From Colletes latitarsis (lineage: Eukaryota > Arthropoda > Insecta > Hymenoptera > Colletidae), in the NCBI RefSeq assembly GCF_051014445.1, contig NC_135137.1, positions 33,915,501 through 33,979,500 on the forward strand: a stretch of DNA of 64,000 bases, given 5' to 3'. How positions within the stretch are numbered: position 1 is the first letter of the stretch; each line of letters begins with the position of its first letter. Positions 22,981 to 36,755 of the stretch are shown one piece after another. A program made the position numbers and the translations under genes. The notes under the pieces are model-generated. The model ran no database searches and was not told the origin of the DNA. It saw only the letters and a program-made list of their open reading frames with translations.

Positions 22981-24000
22981 CACACAAGCTAAAAATGCCA
23001 TTCATTTTCGGAAAATGAGCCTGCATTCTGCGACGACAAACGTCGAGGTAGAATACAGCCCCTCGTTGCTTGCGCTCTATAGCGCCGGAAATAATAAACG
23101 CTTATTATGTTCATCCAGAAACGAATGTAATTACAAACACTCGGATCCCCTGAAAGCGTCTTGGGACCGTCGCGCTCTTTTCGCCCGGTGCTTGACGGCA
23201 CTTCCGGTTCGCTCGGCCGGCGATCGCGTGAAAAGAAAATCAAACCGTCGCTCTTTTCGGAACCGAAGAAGCTCTTCGGACGGAATCAACGCGGGGAAAC
23301 AATGGGAGAACCGACGGAGGTCTTCTGTAAATAGAGCGAGCACAATGCGCGGGGGACATATTTACGTAAGAAGCCCCTGCACAGTTCCTCCGTTTTCCTT
23401 GGAACGTCGTCGACGTCTGAGCGTTTCATTCTTCCCGCGCGGCCAACAGACGGAACAGAGGAACGCCCGAGTGGCCGGTGAACGCGTTGAATGCAATTTC
23501 AATTTCATTTCCCGCGATTACTCGTCGTTGAAATCATCGTCGGCCCCGTCCCTTTTATTTTTCCCTTTCAGTCATGGCGCTCGCGCTAGACCCGCGGCCC
23601 GGTAATGAAGAATAACAACATTGTCCACGGGACATTGCTTCCTACTATTATGATTATCATCGCCATTATCGTTACCACCCGGCGATATCGTACCTTCTTC
23701 TCGAGACCGTCCCCTTTTCCGCGCACTCCACTTTAGACAGAGCCCTTTCTGGACGCCCAGTGTCTCCTGGTTTTCTTCGCGGAGGCAGGAAGTCAGCGAG
23801 AAAAGCTTCCTTGTCGTACCCGGGATCCCATTCTCGTAATGCTATTCAACGACTCGGCGAAGGGGCGACGCTGTCTCGCGACTGCATGGTTTCACGCTCG
23901 TATTTAAGTCGCTTTTTATTCCCGCGCGTCCCTCGAATATCTTTTCGCGAGGAATACCCGTAGCAAACGTTTATTTTATCGAGAACATTGCGAAAATATA
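22981..24000. other. CpG-rich block without a credible gene
   Basis: The 196-codon plus-strand frame at 23015-23605 is rich in Arg and Ser and shows no domain or conserved pattern. Smaller frames overlap it on the other strand. It fits the pattern of stop-poor CpG-rich blocks throughout the window. Confidence 0.5.
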
Positions 24001-26600
24001 CCGACGGCCATTCAATCGTTAAATTTCTGACGAGATAATGTTCTTTGTCCTTGCAAGCATTTTTTAGAATTTTTTTCATATTCAATTACAACCTTTCTAC
24101 AATATTGTCCAGGAGTGCTTTTAAACGCGTTTCTCTTAAAAAATTCCTTTCTCGTACGATCTTACTTATCGCATATTTATTTTAATTCCATACGATGGTT
24201 ATAAAAGCAGTAATTTTAAATGACTGAAAGCGTGATAATAAAGTCGCTTCAGAGAATTATGTCTGTACCTTAATTTGCATTTTCCAAGATATGAACATTC
24301 GTATTAACAAAAGTTAACAGATTTCGTTCGAATCTGATACTTCGTTGAAAGGTATTAAATGCTAAACTTCTGTGCCAAACTGTCAAACTGAAGATCGTGT
24401 CAGCCGGGATTAAGGTCCAATTCCAAGCATCGGTTGCTTTCTTGCACGTGCACGTGGAGTTCGGTTAAGGGGTGACACGCATACAACACGAGGATGTAAA
24501 TTCGCGTCGTGGAGTTTAAGTGCCGATCGCGGATGAAGATAGTCGCGCGATCGGGCGACCGCGCGAAGTCGAGCCATTCGCCACGAGTTCCGATTTTATC
24601 GGTTACGTATCGTGGCTGGATAAGCGTCGGGAATGGGTGTTGATATTCTCGTTGGCAACAAAGTAGGCTCATCCCTTTTTTCGCCACGTTTAACAATCTT
24701 ACTCGGTGCATGCGCTCGGTTTGCCCGCACGTAGTACATACATTCTGCAAATTACTGCTTCGAAACTACGGATATTTAGATTTTCTTTTTACTCGGAACG
24801 AGTCTCGAAGCTTAAACGCTCGAAGGGCGTATCGGAATTGTACACTGTTAATTGGCTGGTAGAGATTACGAACGAAGATAGAAAGAATCTTATGGGCAGG
24901 TTACGAAACGTGCAATTAATCGTCGAGCATATTTTGAAAGCGTAAGATTGTATTTTTAATTTTAACGATACGCGTTGATTTCTAACAGGCATATAGAATT
25001 CAAAGAAAGACTCGAACTTGGAATTTTTATTTGTTCCACTTGGGATCGTTGCCAGGATGTTTGTATCTGCACCGAGCAGCAGAATTTCGACGTAACTGGC
25101 TTATTAGTCCTGCCATGTATTTCCCGTGTACAAAGCCGCGGAGGATCTTGGCTGATTCGCCGTGCTGCCTTAACGAAGCGATCAATACGCCTTATCGTCG
25201 ATCTCCTAATCAGGAGGTACGCAGCCTGGGACGAAACCGCTGCGGAACACCATGTTTACGCAGTCGAAGCCCGTATTTACGGCGCTTGTCGTCAAGCCAA
25301 AGTGTTTATTAACGCGCGATTACCATATTGTATTGTGCAGTGGTAAATCGCGGGCAAATTATCCGGCTACGTGTTCACCCTTAAACCGTTTTCCCTTCCT
25401 AAGCTTCTAGCGACTTTATAATGGTAGTAGCCGAGTCGCGTAGACGACTCGCGAAGCTTGGAACGATTCCAAAAAATCGAGCCATCCGGCGGAAGAAACG
25501 CTGATACGGTTCGCCCGGAAAGGCCATAGGTCGAGAAACTTTCGAAATTTCGAGACAACGCTCGGCCAATCGAAGGAACCGCGGCAGACAAGCTCCTAAA
25601 ACTAAAATCGAAGCAGCGAACCAGCCGGACTTCTTACCGTCGAAACTTTCCAAGCACTTCGAACCAAGACGAAGCGTACCAAATCTCGGTCGCGTATTCC
25701 GCTTTATTAATTCCGGAACCATATTCGCGCTCGTCCTCGCGACGCGAGCATCGACGTACTAATTTAAACCGGAGAAATCTTTTTCATTTTCTCGACGCGG
25801 TATCGCGAGCTCCAATTTTCCAGATGAAAAATCCCCCACGAAACTTTCTCGATGTCTCTCGCGGTCCAGAATTACGAAACTCTAGATTTCATTCGAGTAA
25901 ATAAATTTTTCGTCCAGTAAGAATATTTATATTTAATATTACGAATCATGTAATCTATTACCAGCAATGTTGAAATTTGTTTCGTTGATAATTCGTGTAA
26001 AATATATGCATTCGTTCTAATAGCTTTAAGTCTTAAAACAATACCATAGAGAGCCGAAAAACAGATTGGAGCTAAGTAATCAAAATCGAAAAGAGTCATT
26101 AAGCTGCAGAATGGCTAAACGTATATCCCCCAAATAATCAAGCAATTTCTACGAACATCGATGCGATTAAATTGAATTTTCAGAGGATATTGGATACGTA
26201 ACGCGGTTCGAAAGTGGATCGACGAGCTTCTTGAGCGTATTACCGTCTCAGAGTGGCCGTCAACGGCGCCAGAGGAAGCGGAGAGAGGGTTTCTGTCGGA
26301 TCCGGTGCCGGTCAATGCTGGCGAACATAAATTTAGCATGCGTACGTGGGTGAACACCGGCTAGCCAGCCTGTCCGTGCCACGCCTGTTATTGTTGCCCC
26401 CTCCTCCCCCGATATCAAAGAGGAAACTACCTACGCGTTTAGGCTACCTGCAACTTCATCGTGCTTCCACAAAGCCGCTGCGCGTCAACTGGACCCGGCC
26501 AGGAATCGAGTTTCCAGTCGTCGACGAGAAAGGTCCGCTAATTACGCGATTAATTAGCAATATGACTGCGTTCGTCGGTTCCACGAATGAAGGCGCACCG
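24001..26600. other. Gene-free stretch
   Basis: No gene recognised. Two overlapping E-boxes (tgcacgtgcacgtgg) occur at about 24445-24459. Frames around 24975-25722 are short and overlap on both strands. Confidence 0.4.
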
Positions 26601-26786
26601 TATATTCAAACCTAGGATCGGTGGTCGACGTTCACGCTCGATGCATTCGCCGCGAGTTTCTCGATCGTCGACGAGGCTGCACTTTAAGATCGGTTGCCTG
26701 CACGTGCGCTGACTGTTCATTGTTTCGGCTGTTGGTGGGTTCAATCGTGTCGCGTTGAATGGGCGAGGAACGATTTGGACTCGCAA

Positions 26787-26870
26787 ACACGTTTCGCTCG
26801 CTTTTTCGCCTTCTTTTTCGTCCTTTTTTTCTCGTTCTCTTCCGCGTCGTTCGGTCGTTTCGCGCTCGAA
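26787..26870 (+). repeat. Pyrimidine-rich tract
   Basis: The plus strand is dominated by T and C (ctttttcgccttctttttcg and following), interrupted mainly by CpG. It is purine-rich in the presumed minus-strand transcript. The overlapping frames rich in Phe, Ser and Arg are low-complexity translations. Confidence 0.5.
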
Positions 26871-29800
26871 GCAAGAATCGACTCGGTACACGCGTCAGCT
26901 TGAATGGAGGCCTCTCGGTCGCGATCGTCGGGCTCTATTCACGATTTTCGTGCTCGATTTTTTAGCTACGATATTATTAATCCCCCCTCCCTCGATTGAC
27001 CCGAAAAATTGCCCCACGCCCTCTCCATCGTCGAGTAATTAAAACCGACCGACGGGCTCAAAGCGATTGTTCCTTTACTATTTTGCCTGTGAATTTCGCG
27101 TCGGGGAAGCGTGTTAAACGTTATAAAAAAAATATGTTATTACGAAGCCTCCAGTTTTTGTCCCCTTTTATCACGGGTAATGCACCACCCTGTTCCTCTG
27201 ATAATGCATTTTGACCCATTTGCCCCGGAGTTGGCACGCGAAAAAAAAAAACGAGCGAACAGGCGACGTATAATCTTGGCACTTTAAGCGCGCGCTACAC
27301 GCCTATTAACCGATGCGGTAATTCGACCGGGCAGCAAGTGTGCGCCACAAAAGAGAGACCCGAGGACTATCTGTTACCGGGGTTGCAACTGCAACCGGTG
27401 TCATTAAACGTAATTAAAAGCTGTCGGCCGCGATTCGAGGAAAAATCGAGCCAGAAGGATCGCGCGAAATTCACTTAATTAACAGCGCGATTATCCGGCG
27501 GGCGAAATATCGCTACGCCCGTGGATAATAAACGCGCGATTACGCGGAGAGCACGTAATTACGACCGCTAAAAGATTACGAGGACGGTGAATCAAGAGCA
27601 CGTATTTTTCTGTAATCTCGTATCGCGTTTCCGTCGCGAGAAACTAACGAACGACTCTTCGAATCTTATTTTCACGACAGGGTTAATATTAAATTAACGG
27701 TTGCTACAAGTACGTAAAAATAAAAGGGTCGATCGATTAAAGTCTTGAAATATGCAATATTAATCCTTCGATGCTCAGATATTTTTTAAATTTACAGTTA
27801 ACAATGCACGAATCTTATTTTATTCTAATCCCATTTTTGCATTTTTACTTCTGCCAAAATATAAAGGATTAAGTACTGTGTGTGCTGTATACGTGATTGG
27901 TGCCTAGATTCCAACTCTAGCGTGTCGTATGTGACACTAGCCAACTTCTCGCGAATGAACAGTGCATGGTACGCTCGAATAAAAAGAAAGCAAGTAAACA
28001 CGAGCCGGACACCGGTAAGGGATGTAGTATCAAGAGTATCGGGCGTCAGGTAGCCGGTCAAAGCGTCACTCGTACGCGACCTCGATATCGGATGTTCATG
28101 CTTGACAAGGAATCCGGCGCAATTAGGCGGGCGCGAGTGCCTCGGCGGCAATTACTCCAGGCAATGCGGTTACGCCGTGCACTCGAGAAGTGTAAGAGGC
28201 ATCGTCGGAGACGGCTGGACGAACAAGCGTCAAAACAGCCTCATTAAGGTCATTAGCGTTCGACCGTCTGTAAAGGCTCGGGCGTAAGAGTGTCAGGATG
28301 CATGCATGTGCACGTTGCGTGTCGTTGCAGCAGCGGCATCAAAGACGTTCCGTGAACACCCCCAGCTACTATCCGCGGTAGCCTCGAGTCCGGATGAAAG
28401 TGTTACGATTCGCGCCGTGTCAATTATCTTTCATCCTCTGTTACGTAAATTCTATTTTACGATCCACGGAATAAATCATTTCGCGCGTATGTATTTAAAT
28501 TAAATAACAAGGTACCGAAGATATTTCCATGGGAAGAACTGCTTTTATTGGCTTCCCAATCGGTCGCATACCCGGTCATTAGGCGTCGTCGAAGATGTCC
28601 CTATTCGTCGTGAACTCGCCGGACACAAATGTGACCATCATCTGTCCTCGACGAAACGCGGGGTCGATGGCGGGTTTTTTCTCGCTCCCGGGTCCGTAAA
28701 GCTTCCGATTTACGGGTAGCGGCGCGCTTTTTGCCACAGCTCGAGCATTCTTACGGGAGGTTAAAAGCGAGACTGTCCGGGAGGATGGATGAGAATCAAT
28801 TTTCCACCTCCTAACGTCGCGGACGACGCTAAACAGAGTAGCTGAATACGAAGCGGCAAACGGTCGGTTGTTTGTCCTTTGTAGGGGAGCATTGGGCCGA
28901 GCGTCGGTGAGATTAAGGAAACAATCGTTTGAAACCGAGTTCCTCGTGCTCCGCTAATTAGTCATCGACGCGCCATTATAGGGTAGCGTTGTTTAATTAA
29001 AAGACAAAGCCCGCAAGGAGGCGAGTTTTCACAGTCAAAGCTCCTTTTTACCATTTCGAGAGTCCTTTTCGTGCTCAACTCGGCGAAGCTGTTTTTCCGT
29101 TTCGAATGTTTTACGCAGACGCGTCTCAAGGAGCACGTGACCGCGGGCCACGGACCGTTTGAATTATCGAAGCGCATTGAAATTGTCGTCACGCGGCTTC
29201 TCCGGGCGGACGGACGCTGGTAACCCGTTTTGGGTAATTCGCGGGGTTAAGCCTACCCGGGGATTCTCGAAAGTCCTGCTCCAAACTTATTCAAGCCACC
29301 CGAAACGCGGCATAAAGCTCTTTGCTTACCCCTTTGCTCCGAAGGGGTTGCCGCGCGCGTAATAATTTGAATAGGCCTTGGCCCCTGTCAAAACAACCCT
29401 CGCCCCGACCAAGAAGTTCCCGGAACCGAGGGGATTTCTGCATACCTACTCCCTGTCCGCCTTTTTATACGACGAGTGTACCCACGTAGTTACTGAATTC
29501 GCGTAACGCTAAAACAAACGTATTACAACCACGTTAACCGGGATGGGAAAGTTTGTTTTCAATTGGCTAATTTGATACGCGCGCTCCTTCAGACGGCGGA
29601 TCGAGCACACACGGTGTCTGACGCCAGTCGCGGCCTCCTCGGCCTGAAAATTCGATGTTTCTCCACGAAAAGAACTACCTTCCGACTGTCTGTTGCGTAA
29701 GTTTCCTTTTGCTGTTCGTCGACCGTAACCGTGAAAGCGAATACACTGGATACGAGGAAGGAAGAGTTTGTACGTTAAGGCATACTCAATACCAGGACAA

Positions 29801-30700
29801 ATTTTTTCTAATAAGTAATGCAATTCGTAGAGAGCGAACTCGTGACACCATATTTCGCGTTTGTTCTATTAGTTACGATTAATCTTCGATTGCTCGAATA
29901 TGAATGATTTTAATGTGGTCTTATATTTCCTCGTCTCGTAATATCGCGATCGAGGATGGGTAATCCTCCCCCGACGAAGTCGCCGCGTTTGCTTCGCTGT
30001 ACCGGAACCGAGAGGATTCACGGTTTTTTGGCCAATTAACGTCGTCGACCTGGAAGAAGATAATCACGCGAAAGGAAAGCAAGCGTCGCGTCGCGCGAAA
30101 CTCCACGGTCGAATCCGTGTACATCGAGGGGGAGAAGGCAGATTGTTCTGACAAGGCAGTCTTTACGCTTTTCCACGAGGAACGCTGTCATCGCTCGTCT
30201 CGCAATTAGTCTCGGCCGACGCGTTTTTGCTGTCCGTCTGGTTGCTCCGTCCTGTGATTCCGCGTCGCGTGCTGGCGCACCAGTTTTCCGTCTTTCCTTC
30301 CTTCTTCGTCGAACAGAAACCAGCCTGCACACGACTGTTAATACGAACGCCACGCGTGTCTCGGTTGCGAGAGTGCTCCCTTTAAACGCGACGCCTCGAA
30401 TTCGTCGCGTTATTTTTAACTCCCGCGAAATAGTCGGTGGTTACTCGTGTTACGCCGCGTTAACCCCGCCACGCCGATAGTATCGGGGCATTAATTCCCC
30501 CGAACGAGCCTAAGTCGACGTGCTTGGGATAACGAGGCGAATCTTAACGAGTTTGGCAGCTGCCTGGGATCGAAACGCTCGCTTCAAGACAGAGGTCGCG
30601 CGTCGTCGTACGAATTTAGAATCTTTCGAACGTTCCCCGCGATTAGTCTAATCCTCCAACGACCGCGGTCCGGTCAGGGACACCTTCGTTATTTCGTTAT
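26871..30700. other. Gene-free stretch
   Basis: No gene recognised across almost 4 kb. A run of 11 A lies at 27241-27251. Frames at 27825-28287 and 28962-29362 are short and without features. GC- and AT-rich patches alternate. Confidence 0.4.
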
Positions 30701-30758
30701 TAACTCGTTGACTTAATTCGATGAATACTTGCCGTTTTAGGTAACCCTTTTCATATCT

Positions 30759-30870
30759 TTAATCCCGTGCAGCGGTCTCTAAGGCACGTCGAATCGACTG
30801 AATTTAAATAATTTGAATTTTGGAATGGTTTTGATATGTCGAGCTCCAAAATTATATAAACGAAGACCGC
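30759..30870. repeat. Nested short inverted repeats
   Basis: AGCGGTCT at about 30771 is inverted as AGACCGCT at about 30863, and inside them AATTTTGG is inverted as CCAAAATT. The left pair is preceded by TTTAATCCC, a TTAA-type MITE-like start. It may be a decayed MITE, but no matching right terminus with TTAA was found, so the boundaries are uncertain. Confidence 0.3.
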
Positions 30871-33800
30871 TGGGTCCCATATCTTATCTGACCTATAATA
30901 ATGTAGAATATTTGTTTTGCACACTTGTTAGAAGACAAAATGATCAGAATTTTGCCCTGAATATCTTTGAGTTTCATTAAGAATACATATTATAGACTTC
31001 AGTGTATAAATATGAAAAAATTGCATAGTCATGTAGAGGTTTAACTATTTCGATGCTACGTAGACTCGAAAGGGTAAATGGAATTAGATTGTTTCATTGA
31101 TATCTAGAGTAACTCGATCTGTGACCAGTGTCAATTGATTCAATTCCCGTTTAATTCGGTGAAGCGATGAGTCAGACGATTCATAAATTCAGGATAGTTT
31201 AAACTATAAAACGTTGGTATGAATTCGAGGTTAACAGATATAATAGTGCCATTCATTTGACTTTCGTTAAAATTGACGAAGCAGGAAATGGATCTCCTTA
31301 AGAGCACCACCACATGTATGTACGTATCTTTTTATATTATACTCAGCTTTTAAGCACAAAGTTTTGAAATTTCTTACTTGTAGAAACTGATGCAAATACG
31401 CTAAAAAATTGAATGCCCTACTCGAACAATTTTATCTCTCTCTAAGGTATTCGAAGCTTCCAAAGCCCTGCATATTTTGCTTTACAAATGAGACGAAAGT
31501 ATTACTTAAGCACACAGTATTTCATCCATGTCAGTTATTTGATTCACTCCCCCGAATCGCTCCCGAATACGATCCCCCAATATTTCGAACGGTGTATCCA
31601 AGCGTTTCCCTTTCAATGTCTCGACCCTCTTCTGCCGCCACTTTTTTCATCGACTAAGCTGTTCTTTATAATCTGCAAACTATAATTCTAATAAATAAAT
31701 TTGATGCTGAACTACTGTACATCTTGGAGGGAGGGAGTCCTGCATACAGGTCATTTTTATGTTAGCTATTCAAAGACCTGACGTATTCATCGATATTTGC
31801 AACTGGCGAGTTAGAATCCATCAAGAGGTACGTAACTTTAATTGTTAATATCTTTATCGAGTACGTTAAGAACATCGTCTTACGAAAGCTGGATGGAGTC
31901 GAAGACGAACGATCGTCGTTCTTCCCTTGTTAGCTAAGGTATTCGTCGATGGTCTCGGGCGGTATTTCCCCGACTCGCGATTCAAACTTTCCACTGTTAC
32001 GAAATGCTCGATCGTACACGGTCTCGAAATCCAGGCGATCCGTATTTACGGTGGGTCCCGAAGAGATTAAATTCGCGTCGCATTATTATGGGCGAGCCGA
32101 CCGTGCGTAACAAATACGTCTGGATTTCGGGGGCCGCGTCGTCGATCGTAGACGCATTTGTATTCCGCCGGCAAGACACGGTACGGAGGCCTCTCCTCTC
32201 CTCGAGCCCGGAGTTCTCGATGCAAAACGATGGAAAACGATCGGCCCCAATTCCCATGACACGACGTAACTCGCGTACCACGCCGTTCGTAGCCGGGCAA
32301 AACGCGAACGGGCGTGAGTTCCGCGAACCCATCGCGGAGGCCAAATGGAATTCGGCCTCCCCGCATCTCGAAGCGCGGGTTCCGCTTGACGTACGATTAT
32401 GGCCCCGAGCCACTCGAAAACGTTTCATTCGCCCGAACGAGTTAACGTATCGGACGTGTCCGCGTGAATTAGCACGTTTCGTGACGCGGCTTTATCCGGT
32501 CAATTTGAAAACGGCCGCCGCCGTACCTCGACGATTAACGTCGAAATTATTTCTTTATCCGCGGCCCGGCAACGACGATAAGCGGAACAGTTTACGACCG
32601 CCCCGACGATAAAACCAACCCGGGGCTAGAGAGCTGCTGGCGGGGGAGAAAAAAAACTCTCGCGATCTCGCAGACGTGACCGGATTAATACGATAGCTCG
32701 GTCAAATTGCAGACACTTTAACTTCGTGGACCTTCATTTTGCTAATTCTTCCACATTCCACATTCGATGCTTTGGAAACGAGTGTTCGGATTCACTTTCA
32801 GAATCAGAGGGGTAGATTGTAAGAAATAAAGTTTTCTCTATGCAAAACAAATTTGCATTTTCTTTGGGAAGCCTCCATCGAAGGTTGAAATGTCGTTAAA
32901 ATGAAAAATACATTTGCAATAAAAAATTCATATTTTCAACAACTCTTGTAGACTCACGCAGGTTTCTTTGTCAATTAAAAGTTTTACAGCGACTTTTAAG
33001 CACGCACACCTGCAAGTAACGAAAAGGATCCGTGCACGCGATTAAAATGGGAGTCGCGATGAGTCCCTGGGCATAAATCGCGAGCGAATCATAAACTGGG
33101 AAGAATCCCGGTCCCTGGCGTCCGGGTTTGACGTCACCGCGCGAAACTTTTCCCAGATTCGATTCGCGAGGATGCTGCGGGACGCTCGGTCGTGGGGCAC
33201 CGTACGACGAAAGGGCGGGGGGACAATTAACGACTCGTCTCCGACGAATATATGGACCGTTCGTGCGGGACGACCCCCGTCATACGTCACGTCTTTCCAT
33301 GAGCGTATTTCGGCGTAACGAGTCGACTCGCACGCGTTATTCGTGCGCGGCGTGAGTAACGATCGGCCCCGGTCCGGCGACGCTGCAACACGATGCAACA
33401 GCCTCCACGAACGCGATACACGCCGAGTTTCGAATTTCCACGGCCGTTCGAAAGTCACCATCACGGAAGGTACCTCCTCGGGGGCCCCCGAGCAGCCGGG
33501 TTGAAGGTCGAGACGTAGGGCCCCGACTGGCTGTGGCTGCGGGAATTGGGAATTTACGGGTCGACCGCCGCGCAGCCGCCGCCGTCGAGACGCGACGTTA
33601 AAAGTGTCTGGCTCGTTCCTGTAATATACCTCATTACTCGGTACGCGTGCAACGCTGACTCCCGGAACTTGCCTGGGTAATTCCATTCTTCCTTTACTCT
33701 GGCCAGATGTCCGTTTCGGAGTCTTATTGTCTTCGTTACGAGCCATTGTTGGGGGCCGGCGCTGCTTCGTTACCGTTCGCTCGGCTCACGATTTTTCTAG

Positions 33801-34198
33801 CCCGGACGAATGAAACTGGTTTTTCGCTCGTGATACGGCGATCGATGATCGCCGCCGGGGAACCGAGGGGGAGGGCGGTTTCTTTCGCTCGGAACCCCGT
33901 TCGAAATTAGCGGGGATCAACGGTGAACGTAGCCGGTTCGCGAGCGTTAAGCGTTTACGTTCACAAATTACGTCACCCTAAATTTGTCTTGATTTGATCC
34001 CCCACTTGTTACGTTCGAAAACACCGATGGAGGATTTCAATTTCGATTATGCACCGTGGTTTCTCTTCTTAACTCAAGATATGAATGAATTTTTATTTCC
34101 CAAACTATCAAACTTGCTCGGTACTTATTTATTTTTGTTTCCATCGTGAAAAGTGGACTAAATTTTTCTGTGAAACTGACATTTATTCCCTTCTTTTC
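30871..34198. other. Gene-free stretch, CpG-rich from about 31900 to 33900
   Basis: The frames at 32004-32612 (plus, 202 codons) and 33042-33746 (minus, 234 codons) are Arg/Pro/Ser-rich, overlap frames on the opposite strand, and show no recognisable domain. I treat them as non-coding. The edges (30871-31900 and 33960-34198) are AT-rich with nothing recognised. Confidence 0.45.
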
Positions 34199-34388
34199 TT
34201 AACCATTTGCGCTCGGAGACTTTTCTTCGATCGCCTACTACTAACTCAAACACACTTTCTTACGAAATGAATACCTTTTTTTTACATTCTTCGCTTATAA
34301 CAATAATATCGTTGTGTTCCCTTAGAAGGTACATTCAAATTCTTTGTTAGATATTCCTTCAGAGGGGATAGTCGAATGCAAGGGGTTA
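34199..34388. mobile_element. TTAA-flanked MITE candidate, 182 bp
   Basis: TTAA at 34199-34202 is followed by CCATTTGCGCTCGGA, and GTCGAATGCAAGGGG is followed by TTAA at 34385-34388. The two ends are imperfect inverted repeats of the same general type (CCnTTTGC) as the perfect element at 11103-11231. It has no coding capacity and is probably an older copy of the same piggyBac-like group. Confidence 0.55.
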
Positions 34389-36492
34389 AATTCCTGAAAT
34401 TATTTGACTGTCCTATCGACGATGAAAAATTTTGATAACAATTTCAATACTGATTCGTAGTACTCACAACTAAATTCTCTACGTGAACGTGCAAGTTTCT
34501 CTCGCGTTTGTTGCTATATTCAGCCTCGCTAGCCAGTTTTATCGTTTAATCCGAACGACCTATTCCCCCAAATTAATCTAGACGAACGAGGCTGCGCCGT
34601 GTTTTGCTCGAATAAAATTTAACATTTTAAAAATACAACGTCCCCCGTTTCGATCTACGAGAACGGTAATGTCACGCGTTACAACCTAATAAAATTATTC
34701 GGTCGGGCAACGGGCGGACGAGCGTGAAGTAGCAAATCGGCACGCGAAAGTAGCCGGAGATTTTTCCTGGCAAAGCGAAGCCGGATTCGCCGTCATTCAA
34801 GTTTAATCATATTCGCGCTACGTCCGCGTTAACGAGACAGCCACGGCTCGTCAGTCGCATTTAATATTTACCCGGGCATCATTTCCGCTCGTTTAATTAA
34901 AGCGCGCCCAACGTCGGTTTCTTCGTTGAACCGCGATCGGTCCTCAGGTTCCGCACGACCGGTATTTACCGAGCTTGATTCCCAACGAAATTAAATCGGT
35001 ACACCCGATATCGCCGTCGGTTTCGTTACGCCGTTTTATCCTTCGGCGTCCTCCGCTTCGGTATTTTCGTCTTTCGGCCCTCGACTCGCCGACCGGAAAA
35101 TCGCTTCACGCTTCTGTCCCGTACGGTCCTCGAATTTTGACTTGTTAGTAGCCGACTGACACACGCACCAAGCGATTTAACGCGTTGACTAATGCAATCT
35201 CTTAGAACAGATATTTATTCGTTTTTTTTTAATAGTTTAATAGTTGATAATCAATGTATTCCAAAAGTTTTACCACTCTACATTGTTGGGCATATGTTCG
35301 AATAAAACGTAATCTACTTACTGTCTAATAATTAATTTCTCCTTGACTAAACTAGACTTTTCTTGTATCGAACAAACGAGAAGATATATAAATACCAACA
35401 AAGAAAATTTCTCTACTCGACACGTTCGCCTTCAACATTCGGAGCAAGAAAAGTGGCGTGTGCTTGAGACATCCACGTTACGGTGTCACGATTCCAAACA
35501 CACTAAGGTGTTCTTTTCAACGGCGACTGGTCTCGGTGAATCTTGTTTATTACGTGCAATCGTCGATACTACAAGATCCTGTCGGAAATGCTCATTAACA
35601 TCATACTCGATCGGGTAAATTGCCCGTCGTTCGAACGCGGACAGCGGTCGACGCGTCGAGGCGAAACAGAAGGCCCGGTGAAATCCGACGTTGCATTCGG
35701 TGCCCGGAGGCTTCAAGGTGTACGGGCAATTAAGTTTTTTACGGTAGCTCTTTTTGCTACCAAATTACCGAAGGCGGGCCTGGGCGCGATCGGAAAAAAT
35801 GCAGAAAACGCGGATCGGGTTGCCGTAAATCGTTGTCACCGGACAATGAGTGAAACAACGAAGACGAATCGTTTCTTTCTTCCGCGCGGCCCCTCCTCGA
35901 CCCCCTGTCCGTGGCTGCGTGGATTTTCATTAATTTGCTCGTACAAGCTGTCGGATCGGAATCGGCATCCGGCGCCGCGTCTTTTGACGTTCCGCGGCGA
36001 GCATTCCTTCACCGGGGCCTTTGCGTCCCTGTTGCTCGCCGCTTCTGCTATTCCTCCTTTCGCCTGCAGTCGTCGAGTAAGCAACAAAGTGGATGCAAAT
36101 GTCTCGTCTACGGGGGACCCCAATTGCGATCGATTCTTGATACACGAACGCGTTACGTACTCTGTTAATTTCGTCCCGATTAGTGGAGGTGCAAAGGAGC
36201 ATTTCCACCCCAACTCTGCTGTGGATATCCACCTTATAACCATCGAACATTTCGTTACATGTAAATGGTAAATAACATTCGTACTACTTTTCAAAACTGG
36301 TAAACAGATTGACAATAGAAGTGATTGTCTTTAACTAGATAGGGACTTGAAAATTTTTCTTCTAAAATGAGTGAAAACATTTTTTTTTATAAATATAGCA
36401 AGGAAAGTATCGTAACAAATTATTTGTCTTCGTTAATTTCCAGCTGCACCTTTCTTGCTAAATTTCTGGGCGCGCCTCTGTACCCGATCAGC
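34389..36492. other. Gene-free stretch
   Basis: No supported gene. The 242-codon frame at 35543-36271 does not begin at ATG, has no recognised domain, and has antisense frames of 106 and 159 codons over it. A T9 run lies at 35222-35230. Confidence 0.4.
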
Positions 36493-36755
36493 GATAATCG
36501 TCGATCCAAGCGGTCACCGTGTGGTAATTTAGCTACAATCTGCAAATCAGGCCTTAATATCGATCGGAGACATCGACGCGTGGGACCACACGTGTCAAGA
36601 ACCTTTTCTTTCCAAGACTCAGCTACGATCATCGATCGAAGTAGTTATCGGGTGGTAATTCAGCTGCAATCTTTAAACCGTGTCGTAATATCGATTGGAG
36701 ACATCAATGCGTGGGGCAGTATGTTCTGAAGCACTTTCTCTTTTCGAGTCTCATG
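36493..36755 (+). repeat. Two-copy tandem duplication, ~131-bp unit
   Basis: Two adjacent diverged units share gtggtaatt (36521 and 36652), atatcga followed by ggagacatc (36566 and 36697), a cgtggg motif, and an ending close to ctttcttttcgagtctca. The offset is 131 bp at the clearest anchors. An open frame of 120 codons spans both units but gives no recognisable protein. Confidence 0.75.

Noticed and set aside
27241..27251. A11 run as a retrotransposon or retrogene tail
   Set aside because: No upstream coding remnant, polyadenylation signal or target duplication visible.
30725..30750. Plus-strand ttgccgttttag then gtaacc
   Set aside because: Short pyrimidine tract and weak donor; does not meet the recursive-site pattern.
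30780..30800. taaggcacg resembles the start of miR-124
   Set aside because: The match ends after nine bases and the flanks do not form the miR-124 hairpin.
33042..33746. 234-codon minus-strand frame in the sense of the presumed host gene
   Set aside because: Considered as a possible exon. No recognisable domain, Arg/Pro/Ser-rich, with a competing plus-strand frame over the same block. Not supported without homology.
35543..36271. 242-codon plus-strand open frame
   Set aside because: No ATG at its start, no domain or motif, antisense frames overlap it, and the block is CpG-rich; treated as a chance frame.
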